Source of the DNA: Jiangella asiatica
GTDB lineage: Bacteria > Actinomycetota > Actinomycetes > Jiangellales > Jiangellaceae
Direction: 5' to 3'
DNA: 64,000 nucleotides
Assembly: GCF_004349065.1 (NCBI RefSeq)
Contig: NZ_SMKZ01000008.1
Span: 88,483-152,482, forward strand
Part shown: one piece after another, positions 46,799 to 60,538 of the stretch
How positions within the stretch are numbered: position 1 is the stretch's first letter
Layout of the letters: every line of letters starts with the position of its first letter
Position numbers and translations under genes: made by a program
The notes under the pieces: generated by a model
The model's input: only the letters and a program-made list of their open reading frames with translations
Told to the model about the DNA's origin: nothing
Databases searched by the model: none

Positions 46799-46901
46799 GC
46801 GCGCCACTGCGGGCACGATCGCCGACGACGCCCACTGTGACAGCCCTGACACGGCGCGCCGCCCGGCCCCACCCGACCTCGCTGATAGTCTCGTAGAGAC
46901 C

Positions 46902-46943
46902 GACGTCCTTTAAGTCCCGTCCCGTGAGGCGGGGAAGGAGGTC
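46902..46943 (+). promoter_or_regulatory. PyrR-binding leader hairpin over the pyrR ribosome binding site
   Basis: GACGTCCTT (46902-46910) can pair with AAGGAGGTC (46935-46943), enclosing the inner stem CCCGTCCCGTGAGGCGGGG. The ribosome binding site AAGGAGG is part of the outer stem. Actinobacterial pyr operons use such a PyrR-binding loop to block translation of pyrR when UMP/UTP is high (family knowledge). No Bacillus-type terminator/antiterminator set is seen. Confidence 0.8.
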
Positions 46944-46952
46944 CAGCGAACC

Positions 46953-47537
46953 ATGTCTCGCGACCTGAACGGCTCGCGGGAGGTGCTCGACGGCGACGAC
47001 GTCGCCCGGGCGCTGACCCGCATGGCCCACGAGGTGGTGGAGCGCAACAAGGGCGCCGCCGACCTCGTCATCCTCGGCATCCCCAAGCGCGGCGTCCCGC
47101 TCGCGCAACGGCTGGGCGCGCGCATCTCCGCGGCCGAAGGCGTCGACGTCCCGGTGGGAGCGCTCGACGTCACCATGTACCGCGACGACCTGCGGCTGCG
47201 ACCGGCGCGGGCGCTGGAGCGCACCGACATCCCGCCGGGCGGCGTCGACGACAAGATCGTCGTGCTGGTCGACGACGTCCTGTTCTCCGGGCGGACCATC
47301 CGGGCGGCGCTGACCGCGCTGGACGACGTCGGGCGGCCGCGCGCCGTGCGGCTCGTCGTCCTCGTCGACCGGGGGCACCGGCAGCTGCCCATCCGCGCCG
47401 ACCACGTCGGCAAGAACATCCCCACGTCGCTGGCCGAGAGCGTGCACGCACTGGTGTCGGAGGTCGACGGCCGCGACGGCGTCGTCCTCGCCCAGGCCGC
47501 CGACCAGCCCCGATCCGATGCGGAGGCGCTGCCGTGA
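46953..47537 (+). CDS. pyrR: Pyrimidine operon regulator PyrR / uracil phosphoribosyltransferase
   Basis: This 194-residue protein binds the pyr mRNA leader in the presence of UMP and also has uracil phosphoribosyltransferase activity. The PRPP loop is [20 protein letters not shown], with [10 protein letters not shown] and DVTMYRDDL before it. The start is ATG 46953 after the sequestered AAGGAGG. pyrB overlaps by four bases. It is the first gene of the pyr operon and probably feeds back on its own leader. Confidence 0.97.
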   Translation: MSRDLNGSREVLDGDDVARALTRMAHEVVERNKGAADLVILGIPKRGVPLAQRLGARISAAEGVDVPVGALDVTMYRDDLRLRPARALERTDIPPGGVDDKIVVLVDDVLFSGRTIRAALTALDDVGRPRAVRLVVLVDRGHRQLPIRADHVGKNIPTSLAESVHALVSEVDGRDGVVLAQAADQPRSDAEALP

Positions 47538-48469
47538 TCCGACACCTGCTCTCCGCCGGCGACCTCTCGCTCGACGACGCCACGCTGGTTCTGGACACCG
47601 CGGAGGAGATGGCCCGGCTCACCGAGGGCCGCTCGGTGAAGAAGCTGCCCACCCTGCGCGGGCGCACCGTCGTCAACCTGTTCTTCGAGGACTCCACCCG
47701 CACCCGCACGTCGTTCGAGCTGGCGGCGAAGCGGCTGTCCGCCGACGTCGTCAACTTCTCCGCGAAGGGCTCCAGCCTGTCCAAGGGCGAGAGCCTCAAG
47801 GACACCGCGCTTACGCTGGAGGCCATGGGCGCCGACGGCGTCGTCGTACGGCACTCCGCCAGCGGCGCGCCGTACCGCCTGGCCACGTCGGGCTGGATCA
47901 ACGCCTGCGTTCTCAACGCCGGCGACGGCACCCACGAGCACCCCACCCAGGCGCTGCTCGACGCATTCACCATGCGCCGGCACCTGGGCGAGCTCAGCGG
48001 CAAGCGCATCGTCATCGTCGGCGACGTCCTGCACAGCCGGGTCGCGCGCAGCAACGTCGCGCTGCTGGCGACGCTCGGCGCGAAGGTCACGCTGGTGGCG
48101 CCGCCGACTTTGCTGCCGACGGGCGTCGAGCGCTGGCCCTGCGACGTCAGCTACGACCTCGACGCCGCGCTGAGCGGCGCCGACGCGGTCATGATGCTGC
48201 GCGTGCAGCGCGAGCGCATGAACGCCGCGTTCTTCCCGTCCGCCCGCGAGTACAGCCGCCGCTACGGCCTCGACTCGCGCCGGCAGGCGCTGATGCCCGC
48301 GGAGGCGCTGGTCCTGCATCCCGGCCCGATGAACCGCGGCATGGAGATCACCGCCGAGGTGGCCGACAGCGACCGCTCGGTCATCGTCGAACAGGTCACC
48401 AACGGCGTGTACGTGCGCATGGCGGTGCTCTACCTGATGCTGGCCGGCACCACCGAGGAGGCGGCGTGA
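47534..48469 (+). CDS. pyrB: Aspartate carbamoyltransferase, catalytic chain
   Basis: This 311-residue catalytic chain joins carbamoyl phosphate and aspartate. The carbamoyl phosphate motif is [19 protein letters not shown]. Downstream are [18 protein letters not shown] and [12 protein letters not shown]. There is no regulatory pyrI, as usual in actinobacteria. It overlaps pyrR and pyrC by four bases each. Confidence 0.98.
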   Translation: MIRHLLSAGDLSLDDATLVLDTAEEMARLTEGRSVKKLPTLRGRTVVNLFFEDSTRTRTSFELAAKRLSADVVNFSAKGSSLSKGESLKDTALTLEAMGADGVVVRHSASGAPYRLATSGWINACVLNAGDGTHEHPTQALLDAFTMRRHLGELSGKRIVIVGDVLHSRVARSNVALLATLGAKVTLVAPPTLLPTGVERWPCDVSYDLDAALSGADAVMMLRVQRERMNAAFFPSAREYSRRYGLDSRRQALMPAEALVLHPGPMNRGMEITAEVADSDRSVIVEQVTNGVYVRMAVLYLMLAGTTEEAA

Positions 48470-49781
48470 CCCCCAACGCGACGATCCTGATCCGCGCCGC
48501 CCGCGTCCTCGGCGGCGAGCCGCGTGACCTGCTGATCGACGACGGCGTGATCGTCGCGCTCGGTGCCGGGGCGCGCGCCGCCGACGCCGCGCGGACGGCC
48601 ACCGTCGTCGACGCCGACGGGCTCATCGCGCTGCCCGGCCTGGTCGACCTGCACACGCACCTGCGCGAGCCGGGGCGCGAGGACGCCGAGACCGTCGAGA
48701 CCGGCACGCTCGCCGCGGCGAGGGGCGGCTTCACCGCCGTCCATGCGATGGCCAACACCGACCCCGTCGCCGACACCGCCGGCGTCGTCGAGCAGGTCTG
48801 GCGGCTGGGCCGCGAGGCCGGGCACGCCGACGTCCGCCCGGTCGGCGCCGTCACCGTCGGGCTGAGGGGCGAGCGGCTGGCCGAGCTGGGCGCGATGGCC
48901 GACTCCGCGGCTGGCGTGCGGGTGTTCTCCGACGACGGCGTCTGCGTCTCCGACGCGATGTTGATGCGCCGGGCCCTGGAGTACGTGAAGGCGTTCGACG
49001 GGGTCATCGCCCAGCACGCGCAGGAGCCGCGGCTGACCGAGGGGGCCCAGATGAACGAGGGGGAGCTGTCCGGCCGCCTCGGGCTGCAAGGCTGGCCGAA
49101 CGTCGCCGAGGAGGCCATCGTCGCGCGCGACGTGCTGCTGGCCGAGCACGTCGGGTCGCAGGTGCACATCTGCCACCTGTCCACCCGGGGCTCGGTCGAG
49201 ATCGTCCGGCTGGCCAAGCAGCGCGGACTGCCGGTCACCGCCGAGGTGACGCCGCACCACCTGCTGCTGACCGACGAGCTGGTGGCCACCTACGACCCGC
49301 GCTACAAGGTCAACCCCCCGCTGCGCTCCGCCGCCGACGTCGCCGCGCTGCGCGAGGCACTGGCCGACGGCACCATCGACATCGTCGCCACCGACCACGC
49401 GCCGCACCCGGTCGAGGCCAAGGACTGCGAGTGGGACGTCGCCGCGTTCGGCATGCTCGGCCTGGAGACCGCGCTGTCGGTCGTCCAGCACACCATGGTC
49501 GACACCGGGCTGCTGGACTGGTCCGGGGTGGCCGAGCGGATGTCGTACGCGCCGGCCCGTATCGGCCGCTGCGACACCGGTGAGCTCGCGCACGGCCGCC
49601 CGCTGGCCGAGGGGGAACCGGCCAACATCGTGCTGGTCGACCCGTCGGTGTCGGCGACGGTGGACCCGTCGGCGTCGGCGTCGCTGTCGCGGAACACGCC
49701 GTACGAGGGCATGAAGCTGCCGGGCGCCGTCGTCGCCACGTTCCTGCGCGGCCGCCCGACCCATGTGACAGGGGGACTGCT

Positions 49782-49785
<4 letters not shown>
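48466..49785 (+). CDS. pyrC: Dihydroorotase
   Basis: This 439-residue class I dihydroorotase cyclises carbamoyl aspartate. The metal motif is [18 protein letters not shown]. Other zinc ligands and active-site parts are [33 protein letters not shown] and [16 protein letters not shown] low-complexity stretch ([20 protein letters not shown]) near the C-terminus contains a near-repeat. The start is GTG 48466, overlapping the pyrB stop. Confidence 0.97.
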
Positions 49786-54199
<4,414 letters not shown>

Positions 54200-54224
54200 T
54201 GTCCGGTGCCCTGGAACCACCCCC

Positions 54225-54312
54225 GCTCACCGCGTTGATCGTGGAGGTCCCGCGGAATCCAGGGGACATTCCGGGCGGAGTTCCCGCGGTCACTCCAAGA
54301 TCAACGGGGGAG
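54225..54312. repeat. Imperfect palindrome between carB and pyrD
   Basis: CGTTGATC-TGGAG-CCCGCGG on the left pairs with CCGCGG-CTCCA-GATCAACG on the right, with small internal loops. The outer CGTTGATC resembles the ends of the type 1 repeats, but there is no shared core. It may be a distant family member or an attenuator inside the pyr operon. The pyrD ribosome binding site begins at its right edge. Confidence 0.55.
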
Positions 54313-54320
54313 GGGGCGGT

Positions 54321-55382
54321 GTGACGGCCTACGACGTCCTGTTCCGCACCGTCCTCGCGCGGATGGACGCGGAGACGGCGCACCGCGGCGCGTTCGCGGC
54401 GATGCGGCTGGCCGCGCGGGTGCCCGGGCTGGCCGGGTACGGACGGCGCCGGTTCGCCCCGTCGGGACCGGGCGTGGAGGCCTTCGGGCTGCACTTCCCG
54501 GGTCCGCTCGGGCTGGCCGCCGGGTTCGACAAGAACGCCGTCGGCATCGACGCACTGGCCGGACTGGGATTCGGGTTCGTCGAGGTCGGGACGGTGACCG
54601 CGCGCCCGCAGGCGGGCAACCCGCGGCCGCGGCTGCACCGACTGGTCGCCGACCGCGCCGTCGTCAACCGGATGGGCTTCAACAACGACGGCGCCGCCGC
54701 GGTGGCCGCCCGGCTGGCCCGCCGGCGACGACGACGCGGCGCGCTGCCCGTCGTGGTCGGCGTCAACATCGGCAAGTCCAAGGCGGTGCCGGAGGCCGAG
54801 GCCGTCGCCGACTACGAGGCCAGCACCAGGCTGCTGGCGCCGTACGCCGACTTCCTCGTCGTCAACGTCAGCTCGCCCAACACGCCGGGCCTGCGCGACC
54901 TGCAGGCCGTCGACCGGCTCCGGCCGCTGCTCACGGCCGTGCGCGAGCAGGCCGACGCCGTCACGTCGCGCCGGGTGCCGCTGACGGTGAAGATCGCCCC
55001 CGACCTCAGTGACGACGACGTCGTCGCGGTCGCGAAGCTGGCCCTGGAGCTCGAGCTGGACGGGATCATCGCCACCAACACGACCGTGTCGCGGGACGGC
55101 CTGGAGTCCGCCGCGGACACGGTGGCCGCGGCCGGCGCCGGCGGGCTGTCCGGCGCGCCGCTGGCGCAGCGGTCGCTGGAGGTCCTGCGGCTGTTGCGCT
55201 CGACGGTGGGCGAGCAGCTCACGCTGGTCTCCGTCGGCGGCATCTCGACCGCGCGGGAGGCACACGAGCGGGTGCGCGCGGGGGCGACCCTCGTCCAGGC
55301 GTACACCGCCTTCATCTACGGCGGCCCGTTCTGGCCCGCACGCGTGCAGCGCGAGCTGGCCCGGCTGCTCGAGGAGGACTGA
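54321..55382 (+). CDS. pyrD: Dihydroorotate dehydrogenase (quinone), class 2
   Basis: This 353-residue membrane-associated class 2 enzyme has an N-terminal helical extension (DVLFRTVLARMDAETAHRGA). FMN-binding parts are PLGLAAGFDKNAVGIDALAG, NRMGFNNDGA, VVNVSSPNTPGLRDLQ with the catalytic serine, and the C-terminal VSVGGISTAREAHE. The start is GTG 54321 after GGGGGAGGGGG; the open frame to the left lies inside carB and the palindrome. It follows carB after 121 bases and precedes pyrF by three. Confidence 0.96.
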   Translation: MTAYDVLFRTVLARMDAETAHRGAFAAMRLAARVPGLAGYGRRRFAPSGPGVEAFGLHFPGPLGLAAGFDKNAVGIDALAGLGFGFVEVGTVTARPQAGNPRPRLHRLVADRAVVNRMGFNNDGAAAVAARLARRRRRRGALPVVVGVNIGKSKAVPEAEAVADYEASTRLLAPYADFLVVNVSSPNTPGLRDLQAVDRLRPLLTAVREQADAVTSRRVPLTVKIAPDLSDDDVVAVAKLALELELDGIIATNTTVSRDGLESAADTVAAAGAGGLSGAPLAQRSLEVLRLLRSTVGEQLTLVSVGGISTAREAHERVRAGATLVQAYTAFIYGGPFWPARVQRELARLLEED

Positions 55383-55385
55383 CAC

Positions 55386-56309
55386 ATGGACACCTTCGGG
55401 CAGCGGCTGCACGCGGCCCTCGAGCGGCGCGGCCGGCTGTGTGTCGGCATCGACCCGCACCCCGGCCTGCTGGCGGCCTGGGGCCTCGACGACGACGCCG
55501 TGGGACTGGAACGCTTCGCCCGCACCGTGGTCGACGCGCTCGGGGAGTCGATCGCGCTGCTCAAGCCGCAGTCGGCGTTCTTCGAGCGGCACGGCTCGCG
55601 CGGCGTCGCGGTGCTGGAGACCGTCATCGCCGACGCCCGGGCGGCCGGCGCCCTGGTGCTGCTGGACGTCAAGCGCGGCGACATCGGCTCGACCATGCAG
55701 GCCTACGCCGACGCCTACGCGGACCCGTCCTCGCCGCTGTGCGCCGACGCCGTCACCGTGTCGCCGTACCTCGGCTACGGGTCGCTGGCACCGCTCGTCG
55801 ACACCGCGCTGGCCCACGGGAACGGCCTCTTCGTCCTGGCAAGGACGTCCAACCCGGAGGGCCCCGAGGTCCAACTGGCCCGGGGCGAGGACGGCCGGAC
55901 GGTGGCCGGCACCATCCTCGACCACGTCCGGGCCGCCAACGCCGGCGCAGAGCCGCTGGGCAGCATCGGTGTCGTCGTGGGTGCCACCATTCGATACACG
56001 GCCTCGCCGGAGGCGAGTGGCTCGGCCGGTCTATCCACGGCCTCGCCGGAGGCGAGTGGCTCGGCCGGTCTATCCACCGGTGAGGACCTGGCCGTCGGCG
56101 GGCCGCTGCTGGCGCCCGGAATCGGCGCCCAGGGCGCCACCGTCGCGGACCTCCTGACGGTCTTCGGAGACGCGTTGCCGCAGGTCGTGCCGGCGGTGTC
56201 GCGTGAGATCCTGACCACCGGCCCCGAGCCCGCCAGGTTGCGCCGGGCGGCCGCCGAGACCGTAGATGCGGTACATGACCTGCTGGTTCAACGGTTCCAG
56301 AATGGCTGA
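55386..56309 (+). CDS. pyrF: Orotidine 5'-phosphate decarboxylase with in-frame repeat insertion
   Basis: PyrF (307 residues) makes UMP from OMP, the last step of the operon. The catalytic motif is VLLDVKRGDIGSTMQAYADA, with LCVGIDPHPGLLAAWG and LLKPQSAFFERHG before it. It is of the actinobacterial class II type, usually about 275-285 residues. Extra length comes from two copies of TASPEASGSAGLS (about residues 204-230), encoded by a 39-bp direct repeat after VVGAT and before GEDLAVGGPLLAPG. The insertion keeps the frame and falls in a surface loop next to the phosphate-binding region, so activity may be retained. Confidence 0.95.
   Translation: MDTFGQRLHAALERRGRLCVGIDPHPGLLAAWGLDDDAVGLERFARTVVDALGESIALLKPQSAFFERHGSRGVAVLETVIADARAAGALVLLDVKRGDIGSTMQAYADAYADPSSPLCADAVTVSPYLGYGSLAPLVDTALAHGNGLFVLARTSNPEGPEVQLARGEDGRTVAGTILDHVRAANAGAEPLGSIGVVVGATIRYTASPEASGSAGLSTASPEASGSAGLSTGEDLAVGGPLLAPGIGAQGATVADLLTVFGDALPQVVPAVSREILTTGPEPARLRRAAAETVDAVHDLLVQRFQNG
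55997..56074 (+). repeat. 39-bp direct repeat, two exact copies, inside pyrF
   Basis: Units 55997-56035 and 56036-56074 are identical. Each contains the small palindrome CTCGCCGGAGGCGAG. The length (78 bp) keeps the pyrF frame. The sequence just before the first unit (GATACACGG) resembles the unit junction (CTATCCACGG), so a third, mostly lost unit is possible. Confidence 0.92.
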
Positions 56310-56392
56310 ACGGGGTTAATCTGTCGACACGCGGCGCGACACGCGGGTGCCGTTGCACCAGGGATTCGTGCGGACAGGTACCGTGGATCGCG

Positions 56393-56422
56393 TTGCTGAC
56401 CTGGCGGTTCAGTCGCTAGGTT
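56393..56422 (+). promoter_or_regulatory. Probable promoter of mihF
   Basis: TTGCTG (56393-56398) and TAGGTT (56417-56422) are separated by 18 bases. This leaves a leader of about 65 bases with a CCCGCGAACGCGGG hairpin before the GTG start of mihF. It marks the break between the pyr operon and the mihF-gmk-rpoZ group. Confidence 0.45.
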
Positions 56423-56493
56423 CCTAACAAGGCTCCCGCGAACGCGGGGGACCGTCCGACATCCACACAACGACACACAGAGGTGACCCGCTC

Positions 56494-56808
56494 GTGGCGC
56501 TCCCTAACCTGACTCCCGAACAGCGCGCGGCCGCACTCGAGAAGGCCGCTGAGGCTCGCCGGGAGCGTGCGGAGGTCAAGAACCGCCTGAAGAACGCCGG
56601 AGCCCGTCTTGGCGACGTGCTCAAGGAAGGCGAGAAGAATGAGGTCATCGGCAAGATGAAGGTCTCGGCCCTCCTCGAGTCGATGCCCGGCGTCGGCAAG
56701 GTCCGCGCCAAGCAGATCATGGAGGAGATCGGCATCGCCGAGACCCGCCGCGTCCGTGGCCTGGGCGCCAACCAGTCGGCGGCCCTGATCGAGCGTTTCG
56801 GCGGTTGA
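56494..56808 (+). CDS. mihF: Actinobacterial integration host factor
   Basis: This 104-residue nucleoid protein is of the actinobacterial IHF type and is unrelated to HU/IHF of enterobacteria. It bends DNA and is essential in mycobacteria. The long basic N-terminal helix ([20 protein letters not shown]) leads into a helix-two-turn-helix with [20 protein letters not shown] and the C-terminal [20 protein letters not shown]. It starts at GTG 56494. gmk starts within its stop codon (TTGA). Confidence 0.95.
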   Translation: MALPNLTPEQRAAALEKAAEARRERAEVKNRLKNAGARLGDVLKEGEKNEVIGKMKVSALLESMPGVGKVRAKQIMEEIGIAETRRVRGLGANQSAALIERFGG

Positions 56809-57407
56809 TCCTGCACACGTCCCATCCGCGGTCGGCCCCGCGGGTCATCGTCCTGTCGGGGCCGACGGCGGTCGGAAAGACGACCGTCGTCAAGAGGCTG
56901 CGCGCGACCCACCCGGAGTTGTGGATCTCCGTGTCCACGACCACCAGGCCATCGCGGCCTCGAGAGATCGACGGTGAGCACTATCACTTCGTCGACGACT
57001 CCACTTTCGACAAGATGATCGAGCACGGCGAGTTCCTGGAGTGGGCCGTCGTCCACAAGCGGGCGAAGTACGGCACACCCAGGGCGCCGGTCGAGCGCGC
57101 CCTGGCGGCCGGCCACTCCGTCCTGCTCGAGATCGACCTGCAGGGTGCCCGCCAGGTACGCCAGGTCATCCCGGACGCGTTGTTCGTGTTCCTCGCCCCG
57201 CCCAGCTGGGACGAGATGGTGCGCCGGCTGGTCGGCCGGGGCACCGAGAGCGCGGAAGAACGAGAGCGCCGGCTCACCACGGCACGCGAGGAACTGGCCT
57301 CCGAAGCCGAGTTCGACGTGACCCTCATCAACACCGAGGTCGATGAGGTGTGCGAACAGTTGGTAACCTTGATGCGTACACCCCACTTAACCAGCCCGGA
57401 GGCATGA
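56805..57407 (+). CDS. gmk: Guanylate kinase
   Basis: This 200-residue enzyme phosphorylates GMP to GDP. The P-loop is [20 protein letters not shown]-binding parts are [20 protein letters not shown] and [14 protein letters not shown], and [18 protein letters not shown] follows. The start appears to be TTG 56805, overlapping the mihF stop by four bases. There is no better start before the P-loop. It overlaps rpoZ by four bases. Confidence 0.96.
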   Translation: MILHTSHPRSAPRVIVLSGPTAVGKTTVVKRLRATHPELWISVSTTTRPSRPREIDGEHYHFVDDSTFDKMIEHGEFLEWAVVHKRAKYGTPRAPVERALAAGHSVLLEIDLQGARQVRQVIPDALFVFLAPPSWDEMVRRLVGRGTESAEERERRLTTAREELASEAEFDVTLINTEVDEVCEQLVTLMRTPHLTSPEA

Positions 57408-57763
57408 GCGTGTCCGGAACCCAAGGCGTTGCCGAGGGCATCACGTACCCACCGATCGACGACCTGCTCGCCAAGACCGACTCCAAGTACGGTCTGGTCA
57501 TCTACGCGGCCAAGCGGGCGCGTCAGATCAACGCCTACTACTCGCAGCTCGGTGAAGGGCTCCTGGAGTACGTCGGACCCCTGGTCGAGACGCACGTACA
57601 GGAGAAGCCGCTGTCCATCGCCCTGCGCGAAATCGACGCCGGCCTACTGACGGCGGAGCAGATCGACCCGGCCGAGGCCGAGGCCGAGGCTGCCGCACCC
57701 GCGGCCGCCGCCGCTCCGGTGTTCGACGCGGCCGGTGACGCCGAGTCCGGCGAGAAGAGCTGA
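57404..57763 (+). CDS. rpoZ: DNA-directed RNA polymerase omega subunit
   Basis: The omega subunit (119 residues) aids assembly of RNA polymerase. The conserved core is [20 protein letters not shown], then [15 protein letters not shown] and [11 protein letters not shown]. The tail is the Ala/Glu-rich stretch common in actinobacteria. I chose ATG 57404 because GGAGG lies close upstream and it overlaps the gmk stop (ATGA); an in-frame upstream ATG at 57350 lies inside gmk. Confidence 0.96.
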   Translation: MSVSGTQGVAEGITYPPIDDLLAKTDSKYGLVIYAAKRARQINAYYSQLGEGLLEYVGPLVETHVQEKPLSIALREIDAGLLTAEQIDPAEAEAEAAAPAAAAAPVFDAAGDAESGEKS

Positions 57764-57879
57764 CGCCGTCGCCGGGCACCGTCCCGGCCGGCCGGGCCAC
57801 GAGTCCGGCCACCGCGTTCTCGATGGTCCGGCAGGGGGAAGCCCTCCGCCGGCGGTAGAAGGTGACTGGTGAGCGTCGC

Positions 57880-59103
57880 ATGACCGCGCCGTCGGGTGCT
57901 GCCGAGATCGTGCTCGGCGTGGGCGGCGGCATCGCCGCGTACAAGGTCGCGGAGCTGCTACGGCGGCTCACCGAGGCCGGCCACGGCGTCACCGTCGTCC
58001 CCACCGACGCCGCGCTGCGCTTCGTCGGCGCGCCCACCTGGGCGGCACTGTCTGGGCGACCGGTCGCCACCGATGTCTTCGACGACGTCCACGAGGTCCC
58101 GCACGTGCGCATCGGGCGCCGGGCCGACCTCGTCGTCGTCGCGCCCGCCACCGCCGACCTGATGGCGCGGGCCGCGTCGGGCCGCGCCGACGACCTGCTG
58201 ACCTCGACGCTGCTCACCGCTCGCGGCCCGGTGGTCTTCGTGCCGGCCATGCACACCGAGATGTGGGAGCACCCGGCAACCGTCGTCAACGTCGAGACCC
58301 TGCGCAAACGCGGCGCCCTCGTCCTCGAGCCCGCGGTCGGGCGGCTTACCGGTGCCGACACCGGCAAGGGCCGGCTGCCAGAGCCCGCCGAGATCTACGA
58401 CGTCATCACCGACGTGCTCGCACGTGGCGGCGGCGAACCCGACCTCGTCGACCGGCATGTCGTCGTCTCCGCCGGCGGCACCCGCGAGTACCTCGACCCG
58501 GTGCGGTTCCTCGGGAACCGCTCGTCCGGCCGGCAGGGCTACGCGCTGGCCCGGGCCGCTGCCGCACGAGGCGGCCGGGTGACGCTGCTGGCGGCCAACG
58601 TGGCGCTGCCCGACCCCGCCGGCGTCGGCATCGTCCGCGTGGGCTCGGCCGCGCAGCTGTACGAGGCCGCCGTCGCCGCCGCCGCCGATGCCGACGCGGT
58701 GGTCATGGCCGCCGCCGTCGCCGACTTCCGGCCCGCGGACTACACCGACACGAAGATCAAGAAGAGCTCGGACGGCTCGTCGCCGGTCATCGAGCTGGAA
58801 CGCACCGCCGACATCCTGGCGCACCTGGCGGCACACCGGCCGCACCCGGGCCAGGTGGTGGTCGGGTTCGCCGCCGAGACCGGCGACGAGCACGGTTCCG
58901 TCCTCGACCACGGCCGGGCGAAACTCGCCTCCAAGGGCTGCGATCTGCTGGTGGTCAACGAGGTCGGCGCGGACCGTGGCTTCGAGTCCGAGCAGAACGA
59001 GGCCGTCGTGCTGGGCGCGGACGGCAGCTGCGTCGCCGTCGAGACCGGGCCGAAGTCTGCGCTAGCCCATGTCGTGTGGGACCTGGTGGTCGCCCGGCTC
59101 TGA
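57880..59103 (+). CDS. coaBC: Bifunctional phosphopantothenoylcysteine decarboxylase/ligase
   Basis: CoaBC (407 residues) carries out two steps of coenzyme A synthesis. The N-terminal flavoprotein CoaC (to about residue 185) has VLGVGGGIAAYKVAELLRRL, the histidine in DVHEVPHVRIGRRAD and PAMHTEMWEHPA. The C-terminal CoaB has VVSAGGTREYLDPVRFLGNR, the NRSSGRQG motif, AAAVADFRPADY and KIKKSSDG. ATG 57880 has GGTGAG close upstream; GTG 57862 is an alternative that adds six residues. Confidence 0.96.
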   Translation: MTAPSGAAEIVLGVGGGIAAYKVAELLRRLTEAGHGVTVVPTDAALRFVGAPTWAALSGRPVATDVFDDVHEVPHVRIGRRADLVVVAPATADLMARAASGRADDLLTSTLLTARGPVVFVPAMHTEMWEHPATVVNVETLRKRGALVLEPAVGRLTGADTGKGRLPEPAEIYDVITDVLARGGGEPDLVDRHVVVSAGGTREYLDPVRFLGNRSSGRQGYALARAAAARGGRVTLLAANVALPDPAGVGIVRVGSAAQLYEAAVAAAADADAVVMAAAVADFRPADYTDTKIKKSSDGSSPVIELERTADILAHLAAHRPHPGQVVVGFAAETGDEHGSVLDHGRAKLASKGCDLLVVNEVGADRGFESEQNEAVVLGADGSCVAVETGPKSALAHVVWDLVVARL

Positions 59104-59241
59104 CCACTCCGCACCGGTTGGCGTGTCTCATTTTGTGGACGGTCTGCGTCCACTATGCGGACCCTCCGCGCCGGCGCTGGTCAGCGTCCCTTACAGTGGG
59201 CTTCCCGGACTGCATGTCCGCTTTCTCGAGGGGGCTTTGCG

Positions 59242-60432
59242 TTGTCTCTGCGCTTGTTCACATCCGAATCCGTCACCGAGGGTCATCCGGACAAGATCTG
59301 CGACCAAATCAGTGACGGGGTGCTCGACGCACTGCTGAAGGACGACCCGTCCAGCCGCGTGGCCATCGAGTCGATGGTGACCACCGGCCTGGTCCACGTC
59401 GCCGGTGAGGTCACCACGCAGGGGTACGCCGACATCCCGGGCATCGTGCGCGAGACGATCCTCGGCATCGGGTACGACTCCTCGACCAAGGGTTTCGACG
59501 GCTACTCGTGCGGCGTCTCGGTGTCGATCGGATCGCAGTCGCGCGACATCGCCCAGGGCGTCGACGCGGCCTACGAGCATCGGGTCGAGGGCGACCAGGA
59601 CCCGCTCGACCTGCAGGGCGCGGGCGACCAGGGGCTCATGTTCGGGTACGCCTCCGACGAGACGTCGGTGCTCATGCCGCTGCCCATCATCCTGGCGCAC
59701 CGGCTGGCACAGCAGCTGTCGCAGGCCCGCCGCTCCGGCGCGGTGCCGTACCTGCGGCCCGACGGCAAGACGCAGGTCACCATCGAGTACGACGGCGACC
59801 GCCCGATCCGGCTGGACACCGTCGTCATCTCCACCCAGCATGCGTCCAACATCGACCTGGCCGAGCTGCTCACCCCCGACATCACCACCCAGGTCGTGAA
59901 GCCGGTGCTGGAGAGCTTCGAGCTGGACCACCACGACTACCGGCTGCTGGTGAACCCGACGGGACGCTTCGAGATCGGCGGCCCGATGGGCGACGCCGGC
60001 CTCACCGGCCGCAAGATCATCATCGACACGTACGGCGGCATGGCCCGGCACGGCGGGGGAGCGTTCAGCGGCAAGGACCCGTCGAAGGTCGACCGCTCCG
60101 CGGCGTACGCGATGCGCTGGGTGGCCAAGAACGTCGTCGCCGCCGGGCTGGCCCGCCGCTGTGAGGTCCAGGTGGCCTATGCCATCGGCAAGGCCGAGCC
60201 GGTCGGGCTGTTCCTCGAGTGCTTCGGCACCGAGCGGGTACCCGTCGACCGGATCGCGCGGGCCGTCACCGAGGTGTTCGATTTGCGCCCGGCGGCCATC
60301 ATCCGCGACCTCGACCTGCTGCGGCCCATCTACCAGCAGACCGCCGCGTTCGGTCACTTCGGCCGCGAGCTGCCGGACTTCACCTGGGAGCGCACCGACC
60401 GCGTCGAGGCGCTGCAGACCGCGGCCGGCTGA
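59242..60432 (+). CDS. metK: S-adenosylmethionine synthase
   Basis: MetK (396 residues) makes S-adenosylmethionine from methionine and ATP. Motifs are [20 protein letters not shown] (ATP/methionine site), [31 protein letters not shown] and [13 protein letters not shown] chose TTG 59242, which gives the usual N-terminus [13 protein letters not shown] and has GAGGGGG upstream; ATG 59155 would add an atypical 29 residues. The 138-bp leader contains a TGGAC/GTCCA hairpin (59136-59152) but no SAM riboswitch that I can recognise. Confidence 0.96.
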   Translation: MSLRLFTSESVTEGHPDKICDQISDGVLDALLKDDPSSRVAIESMVTTGLVHVAGEVTTQGYADIPGIVRETILGIGYDSSTKGFDGYSCGVSVSIGSQSRDIAQGVDAAYEHRVEGDQDPLDLQGAGDQGLMFGYASDETSVLMPLPIILAHRLAQQLSQARRSGAVPYLRPDGKTQVTIEYDGDRPIRLDTVVISTQHASNIDLAELLTPDITTQVVKPVLESFELDHHDYRLLVNPTGRFEIGGPMGDAGLTGRKIIIDTYGGMARHGGGAFSGKDPSKVDRSAAYAMRWVAKNVVAAGLARRCEVQVAYAIGKAEPVGLFLECFGTERVPVDRIARAVTEVFDLRPAAIIRDLDLLRPIYQQTAAFGHFGRELPDFTWERTDRVEALQTAAG

Positions 60433-60538
60433 TCATCCGTCCGGCGGAGCCGGGCTCGTCCCGGAGTCCAACGCGGGCGGGCCGCGGTTCGTCCTGCAGT
60501 GCCATCCCGGCCGGCCGAACGCTCCGTAGCCTGGGGGC

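Noticed and set aside
59104..59241. SAM riboswitch before metK
   Set aside because: Only a short TGGAC/GTCCA hairpin is visible; none of the SAM-I, SAM-II or SAM-IV core motifs could be found by eye.
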